From: Galaxea fascicularis
Taxonomy: Eukaryota; Cnidaria; Anthozoa; Scleractinia; Euphylliidae
Length of the DNA: 64,000 nucleotides
Assembly (NCBI GenBank): GCA_948470475.1
Contig: OX419346.1
Span: forward strand, 19,467,917-19,531,916
Reading direction: 5' to 3'
The notes beneath the pieces were generated by a model. That model worked only from the letters and a program-made list of their open reading frames with translations. It was not told the origin of the DNA and searched no databases. Every line of letters begins with the position of its first letter. The first letter of the stretch is position 1. Of this stretch, positions 24,750-37,600 are shown piece by piece. The position numbers and the translations under genes are program-made.

Positions 24750-25587
24750 CACAAATCGTGATGATTACCATATATCTTGCTTAATGTTCGAGCTAAGAAT
24801 AGGTGATATACATCTCTTAGGTTGATGTCAACTGTACGCGCCTTTGCGAAACCAAAAGAAATAGATTGCTTCCAAGAAAAAAAAAACGACGATAAGTAGT
24901 GTTTTTACCTTTCGAAACAACAACAGAAGTGATCGTGCATAAGTTATTAAGTCCGCTTTTAATTCATTGTTTAAAAGAAATGCATCAAGTTGCGTCACGG
25001 CTTACCGGATTGGCTGGTATGCCACTCTTTCCAGCGCTAGCGTCAGTTATTGCCGTAAAATTCGAGACAATCTCATCGAGAACACGGACGGTCTATAACA
25101 GTTTCAATTGGTAATAAACAAAATCGCCAGAAAATTTCAAATAATGAGTATTTTTCATAATATTTGCGTGACTTCGACGCTACGGCGATGACGAGAGCCA
25201 GAAAACTTCCATTTTCCGGTTCCGGTCACTGGCAAGTCACGCGCATCACGAAATCGTGTTGCTGGTCAGCTGGTCACTGCAATAATCACCATTTACTCAA
25301 TGATTTTGCTCTTGTGCTAGATTACATGGAGTTTGATTTTCTACTAACGAATAAACCTTGAAATGATATTTTCATGTAAACCGCACGATTTTGTTTACCC
25401 CGCGGATCGTTGTCGAATCTTTTCCTTGATAGACATAAATTTACAATTTTCGAACGCCTTTGTTATTTCAATCATACGAGATGTCAAACTGATTTACATC
25501 TTCGAAACCAAAATTAATATGATACTTACAGTCATGTGGCGTTGTCTCTTCCCCAGGACGTTTTTAAACTCACCCTTAATTGGACAG

Positions 25588-26290
25588 CAATCTCGTACCC
25601 AGAGTCCTCAGGCTCTTCAGTCAGCGCGGTAGTCGCCAGGAAAATTCGGAGAAGATGGTATTGTTGAAGCTGTTCGCAAGTATGAAAACAAAAACGTAGT
25701 ACAAGAGGACCGTGGTGTCGCTTTCACTAAATTGTGTCGAGCATGTTATTCGCTAGTGAGGAGTATCACGAAAAAAATTGACAAGTAAAGTTGGTAAAGT
25801 AAAGTTGGTTTCGCAGGCTGCCGTAAATGTTGGTTTTGCCACAAGTGAAACGGTCAAGACGGGAAAACGGGAGCAACAATTTCTCTCTTACAGTCACGGC
25901 CATCTTGCCAAAGCCTTTGCCTTTCTCGAATACACCATTTTACTAATGATCACTTCCCAGTGAATTGTGGGTAGATCCAGTCCTCTGTGGGGGCAAACGG
26001 GTAAAATTAGAATTTCAAATTACGTCTTTAGAGGGCTGTTTGCCCCCACAGAGGACTGGATCTACCCACAATTCACTGGGAACTGATCATTAGTAAAATG
26101 GTGTATTAACGAACACAATGACATAAAAGATAGCTACTACCTTGGAACATGTGACTTCCGTTTTGAACTTAAGCATGCGCAGTAAGACCGGAGCCCCACG
26201 TATTCTGGGAAAAAAAATCCATTATTCCAGAGTCTCTCCTGGCGACTACCCCGCTGAACAAAGAGCCTGAGGACTCAGGGTACGAGATTG
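25588..26290. mobile_element. Fold-back element with about 60-bp terminal inverted repeats
   Basis: The left end (CAATCTCGTACCCAGAGTCC, then TCAGGCTCTT and GGTAGTCGCCAGGA) matches the reverse complement of the right end at about 26228-26290. No transposase is visible, so this is a non-autonomous MITE-like element. A second, nearly perfect inverted repeat sits inside it. Confidence 0.75.
25931..26105. repeat. Nearly perfect inverted repeat, 68-bp arms
   Basis: Arms 25931-25998 and 26038-26105 are reverse complements apart from a few bases around a 39-base spacer. The arm includes TGGATCTACCCACAATTCAC. It lies inside the larger fold-back element and may be a younger insertion. Confidence 0.85.
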
Positions 26291-27910
26291 ATTAGACAGT
26301 AGACTTGCTTGTCAATTAATGAAATTTAGCCTTCGTTTCCTATGTATGCTTGAAATCTTCTAGAAAGAGGCTCTTCAGATTTGAGTACGAATACGAGGTT
26401 GAGTATGAGAACGACTTTTCAAATCTTGTTTGCATGCCTTTAGATGATCACTAGTGACATCAATCTTGTTTCTACAATCCCCTGATCTACTGATAAGCAA
26501 CAAGGAAGGGCTAGTGAAGGTTCAGGGGAAGTGACTGGTTTAAAATTAGAAATTCGTACTTGTACTCGATCTCGCACTCGTACTCAAATCTGAAGGACAC
26601 TTATAATTTGACATTGTTGGCCTACAACGCCTAACATTGTTTTGGCCCAACATACCTGGTGCGTTTGAAAAAAGTGTTGGGTGATTTTGCGAATTGTTTG
26701 AAAATAACAACATGATGGGACCGACAATGTTGGATCCGTGTTGGCCAGTAATTAATGTTGCGAACATTCGACGCGAACACACGGAGAATAAAAAGTGACG
26801 CAGACAAGAGATGACAAAATTCTCAATATAAGAACTAACACTATTAACATATTTTATTAACTTTAATTTTAGCCAACACTATAACTACTCACAAAGACGA
26901 AAGTCATATTACTATAACTAAGTCTGTTTATACAGTAAAAACTACAGTATTAACTTGAAGAAGAAAACATCTCATTTTTTCGCAACTGAAGATAGCAGAT
27001 TAAAGCTCCTATTCCAATGTTTTTAGTGCGTTAAAATAACTAAAATAATGGTTGGTGTGAAGTCATATTGATCAACAGCTATGTGAGACTTGTCACCAAA
27101 ATATCTTTTTGCGGCTTGTTGCATACCCTTAAGCTATGTTGTACTTCCGGTAAATACTGTGCATTCGTTTTCTTCAGTTTTTACTTTCCTGAGACTCTGA
27201 TTCAGGAAACTGGTTGTTTTCTTTATACATATTTTTATGCAATATGTTTCACTCCACGGCAATGAAACCGTTTGGACCACGTTTGTTTCTTTTATACTAG
27301 AATTCTGACTGAAGCTGTTTGCTGACTAGCGCCGATTAAATCTTCTATTTTTAATTTACACTTTGGTGTAATTTCATGGTTCATTCAGTATATACAAACT
27401 TGTTAAAATAATGAATTGATTTAGTGTTCTTATACACAAATAATCTTTTGTCTTTTGATGTATATTGATGACAATACACGTATCGATTGCCATCAATAAT
27501 TGTACTCTTACAGTCTAATAAATTACCATGACAACTGGTTGCTGTATCAGTTTCAAAGGTTCATTATAATAATAAGTGAAAAACATTTTCCGTCCATAAT
27601 CTAGCGAGACACCTTTAATGTTCGCAAAACAGCTCTCTATACAACAAACACGTTAACATATCAAACTAAAAATCAAACCCCCTTTTATTCATATATCGCC
27701 ACCGCCATGCAATCGAATTATCAGGTAGCCGATGCTATCATTGGCTGTTTAGTTTAAAAATATTAATAATCAGCCATGTAATATTCTAATGTAATAGTTA
27801 AATGAATGTAATAATTTAATAATGTTCAGGAACCTTAAAGTACACTTAACCCCAAATAATTGTTTTGCTTAAGTATATCTATTCGATATGCATTACGACT
27901 ATTTTTCTTC

Positions 27911-28171
27911 GTTTTTACCAAACCTGACTTTTTATAGGCTTCAACTGACTTATGAAAAACTAAGCAACATCTGCTTCACGACCGAGTCATACAGAAGGGG
28001 TATCTATAAATTTCTCATTTGACATCACAATCTACTTTGCACTTAAAGCTATGAAAATCAGTTCATGACGCCAAATTAGGAATAGACCCATGCCCCTTCT
28101 GACTCGGTCGTGAAAGACCGGAAATGATGCTCAATTTTGAAGCGTATAAAAAGTCGAGATTTGGTAAAAGG
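27911..28171. mobile_element. MITE-like inverted-repeat element
   Basis: Left TTTTTACCAAACCTGACTTT and TCACGACCGAGTCATACAGA match the reverse complement of the right half (AAAGTCGAGATTTGGTAAAA and TCTGACTCGGTCGTGA). No coding capacity. Confidence 0.7.
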
Positions 28172-28504
28172 GAAAAAAAAATCCGCAATGCATTTCAAAC
28201 AAAGTGCAAATATTTATTTTAGCAAAAAAGTATTTTGAGGTTAGGTGCACTTTGGACAGGGTATCGCAACTTATTGTGTAATGAAATAGTTCTGAATCTT
28301 CGCTTCATACTGATTTCAAACTACTTTGCTGCAATCCTCTGGATGTTGATACGACTCAGTTTTCTTCTTGAGGGCAACAATTTCATCTCCTCGAACAATT
28401 ATTTCTATAGGCATCCTTTTATTCTGAACTCTCGTCACTTTGACAATCTTTGGTTTAGCACTGACTGGAACGTACTCTGCCAATCGCAGTAAAGCAAAAG
28501 CTGT

Positions 28505-28510
28505 TTTATT
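28505..28510 (-). terminator. Candidate poly(A) signal of gene c
   Basis: AATAAA on the minus strand, about 185 bases after the gene c stop codon. In AT-rich DNA this hexamer is common, so the assignment rests on position only. Confidence 0.35.
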
Positions 28511-28694
28511 TAGCCAGTCATTATTTTAAGCTCTCATTTCAAATTCTTTGATTGCACCGTTCACTCAGCTGGGATATAACATCGGTCGACGTCCTAACAC
28601 TTATTAAGAGGCTAATTCTTTAAAAGCACCCTAGTATCATTTAGTACCACTTAGGCAAGCTATCAACGGGCATTTGCTGAAAAACACTCTGTAG

Positions 28695-31600
28695 TTAAAT
28701 GACTTGCGTATGTCTGTCATCGTAATCTGACTGCGAGGGGTATCGGTGGTTTGTAGGCGCCATAGATCCAACTTTCAAGATACCATGGTTTGGAGAACTT
28801 TGTCTGCGCGCCCCTTCTTCTCGTGGTAGTCCGTCATAGTCGAGAGTATATGCTACGGCTAAGACGAAAGAAAATAAAACTTGAATCCACCATAAAATTT
28901 GTTTACTAACCCTGAAAATAAGCCAGCGTATTTTTGGGTTTCTCCATAACTGATAACTCCATATCAGTTGATCAGTTCATAGAAGGTGAACAGAATGCAC
29001 TGTATAACACTGGAAAGTGCAAGTGCTCAGTCAACACGTTTTCGGATATGGAGTTCAGAAGAAATGCTCAAACCCTGCGCGTTTTGAGATGGGCGTTAAA
29101 AGTTTATCCTCACTTCACCCTTCCCCATAATTAAGACTTGAAGGTGCGGGATCCCCGCAGTTATGAAGTTCAACACTATTTGAGCAGGAGCGAAAATAAA
29201 GCCGGGCTGTAAAAACTGGTCAAATTTAAACTTACGAGTTAGTCAGTATTTTCATCATATGGGGATTTTTTAGTGTTACACATTTCATTACTGCTTCTTT
29301 TGACTGTTACGTTTGCGAACAAAACGACGGACAGCTTAAATGCTCACCACTAGGATTATCCATGACAACGTAGGGCCGTCTTCCGAGGTCTCCTTCGGGT
29401 TCATCAAACACGTGCCCGTCTGGACGGCCCCGGTCGTATCCAAAAGTGTTTGAAATGCTGTCTGGGTATGGATCATCTACCACATAATACACTGGTACTG
29501 GTGTAGAGGCCATAGGCTTGCCTTTCAATATTTCCTCAGGGCAGTCATACGTAGTTTCATTGAAGGCTGACAAAATAACGTAAATTTAGTGCATTATACC
29601 CCCTCAAAGACTTGCGTCATGAGAGAGTAATGCTTGGAGAGTAATGCTTTTTATAGTAATGCTACGGAAAATAACACTTGGTGCTCTTCTCTGTTATACC
29701 AGAGATTTACCTACAAACCTTGTTATGGACAATTGAGAAAAGCCAGTGACGGCCATGGGGAGATAGTGTTCAATTTTTGTAACTCAAATGATTCAATGGA
29801 TTTCATTTCACATTGATTAGTTCTTAAACAGTGATCATTGAAGATGACTTCGAAATCTTTGCTTTCAGTTACCACTTCGACAAAATCCGCTTCAGATACC
29901 AAAGACAATTGTCGCCTGGCAGACACAGACCCATTTTGCACCACGTGACGCGTCTTGTTCAACGAGAGCAAACAAAGCTCTTAATGCATCGTCTTTTACT
30001 ACTTTCAGAAACATACTTTCTTTTCAAACAAAAATACCCGTTTAGTTGTTTTCCTATTTTCAGAAACCATACTTTGTTTTTTAAAGAAGAATCTTTATGT
30101 ATTGTTTTTCCTACTTACCTTCAGGATGTTTTCGGTCGTCCATTACGATTTGATCAGGGTAGACTCCAAACTCACTACAATTCAGTGGATCCAGGTCCTT
30201 GTGTTCTATCACCTGCCCCTCAAAGAGTGGATTCATGGTCACAATTTCTTCTCTTAGAGTCAAGCCTGGGTTCACGTGACCATTAATGCTGCTTCGCTTT
30301 GCACCAGGAGGCCTGGGAGGAGGGTTGGTTGGGTAGACTTCTGGGTACAGCGATCCCCTTTTGAAGTCTGGACCAAGGATTATTCCATCACTTCCTCTAC
30401 GGTAACTTGGATTGTCTGGGAATACATAAACAAAGCAAGCCGTTTCAGACAAACTGTCTCTAGATGCCAGACACCTCTGAAGTCCCATGCAAACTCTCAT
30501 AACATTGTTGGGCAATTGCATCCATTTTTTCTATTTAAGTTCATCATGTTGGGTGCATTTGAAGAAAAAATAAACAATATAAATAAAAAATAATAATAAT
30601 GAACCTTGCCACAACTCTCTCTGGCATATACATCTTGTGGCCCTTGACATTGCTGTTGCCTAGTTTGTTTTCATGTTGTCTCATACCTACCCATACTACT
30701 TGTCCGCATGTCGTATGCCCCCACTGCTCCCATATGTGAGAACTGAGCTGAATCTGTGTAAACTGGTATTGAGTGGCGACTCATCTAAATAAATATATAA
30801 TAAATAACTCTGAATGAATGATGAGTGAATGGGAATGTTTAATCGATTGATTGATTGAGTTGATTAATTAAATTATAATAATAATTAAGTAATTAATAAC
30901 AAAATATTTTATTGAAAAGCCACCATTAATAATTTCATATGGTAAGGAAGAATTCGTTGACATATTTATTATTTCTTGGCTACTTTACCTGTGAGATTGG
31001 GCTGGAAATCGATCCTACAATACAAACACAGGTTAGGTTAGACTAATGTTTTGAACATCACCATTAAGTCAATGTGTTTCTTGACGCCAGCTGACAACTG
31101 TTTTCAAGTACAAGTTAAATTTTGATCCAGTGGCGTTCAATCAGGTAGTCAACTCTCAAGTACAAATCGTGTACAATAAGGAGTAGAGGAACTTGCAGAA
31201 AAAAAAAGAGCTCGGAGCTTCAACTTGGGACTATCTGTAACTCATCAAACGTTTTCTAATGTCAATGGTTTTCCAGGTTCTTAACAGTGAATCCTTTATT
31301 TAATCAGTTAAGGTTAGTGATAGATTTACAAGTCTAGGTACAAAACGACCTACCCTCCAGACGACGATGTGAATGGTCTCGTTTTCTTCAAAAGGAAAGA
31401 GAATAAAACACACAATTAGCCCAAAATAACCCAAAATACTAGTAAGAATACATACGAGGTTTACAGCCTATGAGAATGTATATATGTGTTCTCTTAATCA
31501 TCAGTCGAATCGTCGTTAGATCAGCCCTATATCGAAAAACTGAAGTACTCAGCATTATAACTAACTTCCCGTTTTCAGGGCCCTCTCCTCCACCCCTTCT

Positions 31601-34600
31601 CGCTACACACAAGGATGAAGAGAGACACATGGCCTGGTTGCGTGCCAGCCAAAAATAATGTAGTAAGTTTGTAAGTAAAGAATGCAAGTATGACTGTCAT
31701 TGAAAGCCTTCTTACTTGGGGTTGTTGCAGCGCCATAAGATAAGAAGGACCAAAGCCATCAACAGGATGCCTCCAGCCACAGCGCCTGCGATGATAAACG
31801 TGTTTTTCTTACTAGTTTTTCTGGCTCCTGAATCACCCAGCACACCTGGATTCCCATTGGCCTCAGTATTCTGTAACAGAAAAGAATATTTAGCACCCAG
31901 CACAGTAAGTTCCAAATATAGTGATAACATTTGTAGTAAGTATAGAGAGGTTTCACAATGTGCCGTCACGGCGGCCATGTTGATGTACCAAAAATAAGGA
32001 ACGGCGGCCATCTTGGTGAACCAGGCAAACCCTGTGGGAGTTGAACTCGGCCTTGCTGTATTGACCTTGATATCGCTAGGTCTATATGGCAAGGCCTCAG
32101 TTTGAGATTTTCCCGTGAAGACCTCACACTCTAATAAGTAGTTAATAAGTAGTTAATCTAGCATTTTCGATGATAAGTAATGCAACTAATATACTTTTAT
32201 ATGATGAATAATGACTTGTCCATGCATCCGATAAATGATCCACTCTTTGAACCACTGCCTGTGCCCAGGATATTGTTTTTCGTGTGGGGAGATGTTTGCC
32301 TACTTGTCTGTAATAACTTGTTTTATTGAAAAATGCTATCCGGCTGCGACTGCATGGCATTAGTGGGAACAATTATTCACCTCTGCATATGCATCAGAAA
32401 GTTTACCTCAACTTCAGTGAATATAATAGCTGAGTTTTGAAAATAAGGTCGATGTGATATTTTCCTGCTACTCCAGTGGATAAACCCACATGTACTTCGT
32501 GATGGCATGACAGAAAGTAAATATTTGCTAGCAAATAACCACATGCTATTGTGATGTGAAGGGCTAGGCAATTATCAGTTGTTATTACCCCCTCTCGGGG
32601 GTTATCAAACACGTGACGTGGCATGTAGCGTTCATTCACTTTTTCTACTCTTCGAGGGTCGAAGCTTTTTTCATAGCAACAAGCTTCCTTATTAAACTGC
32701 ATTCACTGGCGTGCACTTCATTCAGCCTTGTCGTCACGTTAAGACCTGTACCAGATTTGTATAGCTTACCTAACCGTCAACATTACCATGGCGCAGAATG
32801 GCTATTGCGAGATGCTTTTACATCGCATGGTTATTCACATCATCTTAACCTCACTTTAAAGCAACATTGATTTTCAATTCAACCCAACAAAGGTTTTTGA
32901 TTCGATAACAAATTGGTTGTACACAGATTATACGCAGAGAGAATCCTGGAAGTAATATTTTTTAAGTCCGAGAAACTGAAGAACCGCTACATAGTTCTCC
33001 AGTAAAATGAATTTCCTAAATTCTTTCAACTATACTCTTATTGTCATAGGCGAGTTTCTGTATCGCCCAGTAGCTAGACTGAGTGATTCAAAATGCAACC
33101 TACCCCGCTTTCTGTGATCTCGGGACGTCTAGTAGTCTTGGTTGCCGGCTGCTGGAATATGAAGCAAAATAATTGCCACGGATTAAAAAATGCAGTCGTG
33201 ACCTCAACTCTTAGGTTCAGTCACCAAACGCATCTTCGCTCCTTATTGTGAACGTAAAGCATCCAACACTATTTTTCTGTCTTTGCTCAGTCTTATCTCT
33301 ACCCGTTAGTAAATCTGCCGTGTAAGGATATAAACAATAGTCTCTCTTGGGCGCGAAAATATGCTTGGATATTTGTCTGCGGACATTATCTGTTCCGAGA
33401 AGTGAACAGTTTTCCGAGTGAAGCTTGAGGAAAATCGTGAGCTCCGAGGAAGTGATGATGTCCAAGGAAAAATATCAGAGCAAATTTTTTAAAGCCAAAT
33501 GGAGGCTATTGTGTTTATTATCCTTCAAATATTTTTCGCAACACGCACTTGGCGAATATCACCAAATATTTGGTTAGTTGTCCAAAGATGAAAAATGATT
33601 GCAATTGTTTATGCAAACATGTGTAGAGGTAGTGGAGTCGAAGGAGATTTTACGACCAAGGTGTCAGATTCCATGACTGACCACTTAGCACGGTAATTTG
33701 CACGCCTGGGTGGAATAAGTTTTTAACAACGTTGCACCGTATCTCCATTTAAAACCTGAACTACGCGTGCGTGGTGCATATTATGACAACTCCACTAAGC
33801 CACATCAAAAAGGTGCACAATTAAGGCCATTACTATGATTAAACAAGGAAAGATACACATTTGACAGCAATCGCTTACATACCTCTCCTTCAGTAGCTTT
33901 AGATGGTGTTTTCATCGTTGTTTTTTCTTTGACAGTGGGCAGGGGAGGCAGTGTTCTTGTTACCGGCATTATTGTACCTGGAACTGGCGGTGGCAAAGAT
34001 ACCGTAATTCCCGCAGGCTGAGGAGTAGGCCTAGGAAATGGACCTTGACAAGCAAAAAAGGTATTTAAACGAGTCAGTAAGAGTTAATGAGACTGAAGCT
34101 GAAATCGTTCTTAAATCTTAAATCGTTTGTAAGAAATCAGTTCTTAAAACTATACTGCCAAGCTCCAAATGTACCTCACGAAAAATTGATTGAAGTGGGC
34201 CAGACCCATACCCTCCCTGAGTTTACTATAAAACAGAAAAACACTGAATATGGTGGCAAAATGTCGGTGACAGGGTGGACAGAACCTACTCGATTAGTGT
34301 AATGGTGTCTCTAAGTCCAAAAGATGGAAGGACAATATGTCAAATGGTATGATGGTTATGTTATGGTTCAATTTTGTCCTTGGTTTAAATCTTATTGTCC
34401 CTTTGTTCAAACTGGTTATCATACATGACCATACCCAAAAAGGTTTAAATTTTATTTTCTGTTGTATTTGGGTATGGTTATGTATGATAATCAGTTTGAA
34501 CAACGAAAAAATAAAATTTAAACTAAGGACAAAAATAAACCACAACAGTTATAGTTTGATAATATTCGTAGCCGAAGCCGTGCACTTCCTTATCACCTCG

Positions 34601-37600
34601 TCAAGCCATGGTCATGAGATTAGGACAAGATTAAGACGAAACACTTTATACTATTTTCGAGCTGATTAGTGAAAATTGCCTGCTGTCGTATAATCAAACA
34701 AGTCGTGTTGTTTTCTACACCTTGTGTTGAAACAACTGGAACTACAACTTTCTTATTAAATTTCCTTACAAAATACTGATCCTTCGAGCTTGAACATTGC
34801 ACAGGTCGAACTGTTGGCAGGGACGTTGGGCTCGTGTTCACTGCGACACTGTATGACCACTCTGAAAATACGACCTTTATTATTTGCTAACAGCGTTGAT
34901 CCAGCTTTCGCCTGAAAGAGACAATCAGATGTACTTATTTGATTGAAAATAAGAACGGTTTCATTGAAAATTCCACAGGCTTTTTATGACAACTAGTTTG
35001 CATGCCACAGGTGCTGGCAATACAAACACTGATCTCAGAAAATTGTTACTCTAGCTTTTTTCTTATTACACTTTTCGGCTCGACGAGAAAGAGATCTCCA
35101 CGGTGTGATTCAAAATCGCCAGTTAGAACTGAACGCCGCTTTTACTAGTTTAGCTGGAATGGAATACCATCTTTTTCTCAATTCGTGTAAGCTTCCCTTG
35201 CAGTAAGAAACATTCAACAATGATAATATAGTACTTAGAGCCCTTGGATTTGTGGGTCTGTCTCGTTGGTGTAAAGTAACTTTAGTTTTTTCAGCCGATG
35301 TCAAGTTGGACTGTTTTGTCATACTATGCCAGATGTTTCTCTCAAACTGGTTTTCTTGCAGTGGTGTTCTGTGAACAATAGGCTATTTCCAAATTATCTT
35401 GGGCCTCTTTTTCAAAGCGAGTCTAAGTGCTCGTCCTTTCATATGCTAATCAATTTTCATTCACATGAAAATTGTTTTTCATATGAAAGGATGAGCACTA
35501 AGACTTGCTTAGAAAAAGAGGCCTGAGGTAATTTGGAAATGGCCTATTAACTTTTCTCCCGCGCTTTTCTCTCGGAAAAGAACTCAAACATCACTACATG
35601 ACTATTACTTGTTTGGACCTAATGTTCCTCCCTCGTCGACTCAATTTTTTTCCATCATAATGTGCGACCTGCAATGTGCAAAACCTGTTTCAACGAGAAT
35701 ATGTTTTAAGCCTGTATTAGTTTACCACACACCTACCCTAATGACGAGGGGGTCTTGGGTCCAACCCGGAGTCGCGTCAAAATTGGCAAGTGCCTGTTGT
35801 GATGGTACCTGTTGCCAGGTTCCGTCGCAGGCGAGGTACTGCACGTAAAGGCTATCACCAAAGTATACGCTGCACGTCTTATTTTCGGGAACAGTGACAG
35901 TTTTTTGAGTAGCCGTTGTTGCTCCAGGTAAAGGGAAAAAATTCAAAGGCGCGTTAATTGTCTCGCCAGTGAAAAGCAGGTCGCATCCTGTTGTAAAACA
36001 AAGCCTAATTATTAACTCAAAATGAGCAACAACAAATAAAACACTTACAGCAACAACCAAAGCAAGAACTTAATTAGTTAATTAGTTAATTAACAGGGAC
36101 TTAATTAGTCACCCACTACAAATTGCATTCTGCGGACAAAGCGATTTAAAGAAATCAAAATAAATATTATATTATTTATTAAGGATGGCGATCACCCGAA
36201 ATCAAAGTAATCAAGTTGTGAACATACGCTGTAGCGTAATATTGTGTTTCGATAGAAGCTTTTCAGTTGTTTGGAAAAGCCTTATTTTTTTTGCTGTGAT
36301 TACTTCATTCCCATCATATCAAGTATCGCACGGAAATGACGCAACTTCGCTTTCCTTCCACCCTCTTGCTCTACGTTGCTGCAGTTGCGCATGCTCAGTT
36401 CAAACGTCAGTCAATTTCTTAAAGGGAACCTCCACTCCTACCAAAGAATCACTTTAAACCGCAGGATATAGTATTTGCAACAACGTTAGTTTTTTTTTTT
36501 TTTTTTTTTTTTCCAGAAGAGTATCTATAGTGGCGAAAAACGAATTTCAGAATTGCGTATTTTTGTTTTCAAATTTCCTGGGCGCCGCCATCTTGAATAA
36601 TTGTGACGTGTCTTGGTTGCTCTATTGTTCTGACACAAAGAGCTTTTGTCTAATAACAAAAGGGCAACCATTTCACGTCACAATTACTAAAGATGGCGGC
36701 GCCCGGAAACTTTGAAAACAAAAATAAAGGATTCTGTAATTCATGTATTTAAGGTAAACGGGCTTTGTTAGTTAGAACTTCAAACAAGTTTGATTCTAAA
36801 AATCATTTCGCGTGATTTGAAGTAAACGTTTTGTCAGAGTGGAGGTTCCCTTTAAATGTGTTGAACGTAATACGTGCGTGAGTCGATGCTAGTCGTAGTT
36901 CATTGAATTTTGCAGTTGAGTTATACCAGAAATGCCCAGCATTTGCGCAATGTGTAGTTTCAGTAAGGTATATGCATAGGCGACAGATGTCAATATCCAA
37001 TGAGAAAAGATAAAGTAAATTACTAATAACAAATGAGATTGCTAAAGCGAACGAACCTAAATGGATTAGTATAGCGTCTTTTTCCAGCCCCTGTGATTGG
37101 CTCAGTGGCTAATAATAAAGTGATGTACCCCGGAATAACGTAAAAAAGGACATCTCAGCTACCCTTGACAATCTCATCTGCAAGCTTCAAGTGCGCATGC
37201 CAAAGGCTTTGTTAGTCTATTTATAGGAACATCCAACATGTTTTCTGTTTTTATTAATTGGCGCACTATCGTTTTTATTCTATTCAAAAAGTTGCATATC
37301 GTATTCGTATTTGCAATACTCGAGCGCGGTAACGTATATGTCCAAACATCTCGTTTTTTTGACACAAAGAAAACTGTTTACCTTTAATCTGTCAGGTTTG
37401 GCGACTAATGGGTTTGACTATCCCGTCTAAATTGGTTGTCGTTCTTAAGTCGCTCTGTAGTCGAACTTAAATACCTTAGACTTGACACGTGAGTTTAACA
37501 ATGTGTTATGCAAAGGAACAATTTATGACGGTTTTTTGGCCATTTCAAACCATTTCATAGCTCAAATGTAAGTGACATCACTGGATGGTGCTGGATTTTG

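Larger units (their letters stand above)
24750..28694. other. Intergenic region between the transporter and gene c
   Basis: Contains the transporter promoter side, a nested fold-back element (25588-26290), a further inverted-repeat element (27911-28171) and the 3' flank of gene c. A frame near 26546-26782 that reads as a run of Asn/Pro-rich repeats is likely repeat-derived. No gene seen. Confidence 0.5.

Noticed and set aside
24350..24784. 144-codon plus-strand frame
   Set aside because: Antisense shadow of exon 1 of the transporter gene.
26546..26782. Minus-strand frame with Asn/Pro-rich repeats
   Set aside because: The text repeats related words such as CAACATTGT and looks like a dispersed repeat, with no gene structure around it.
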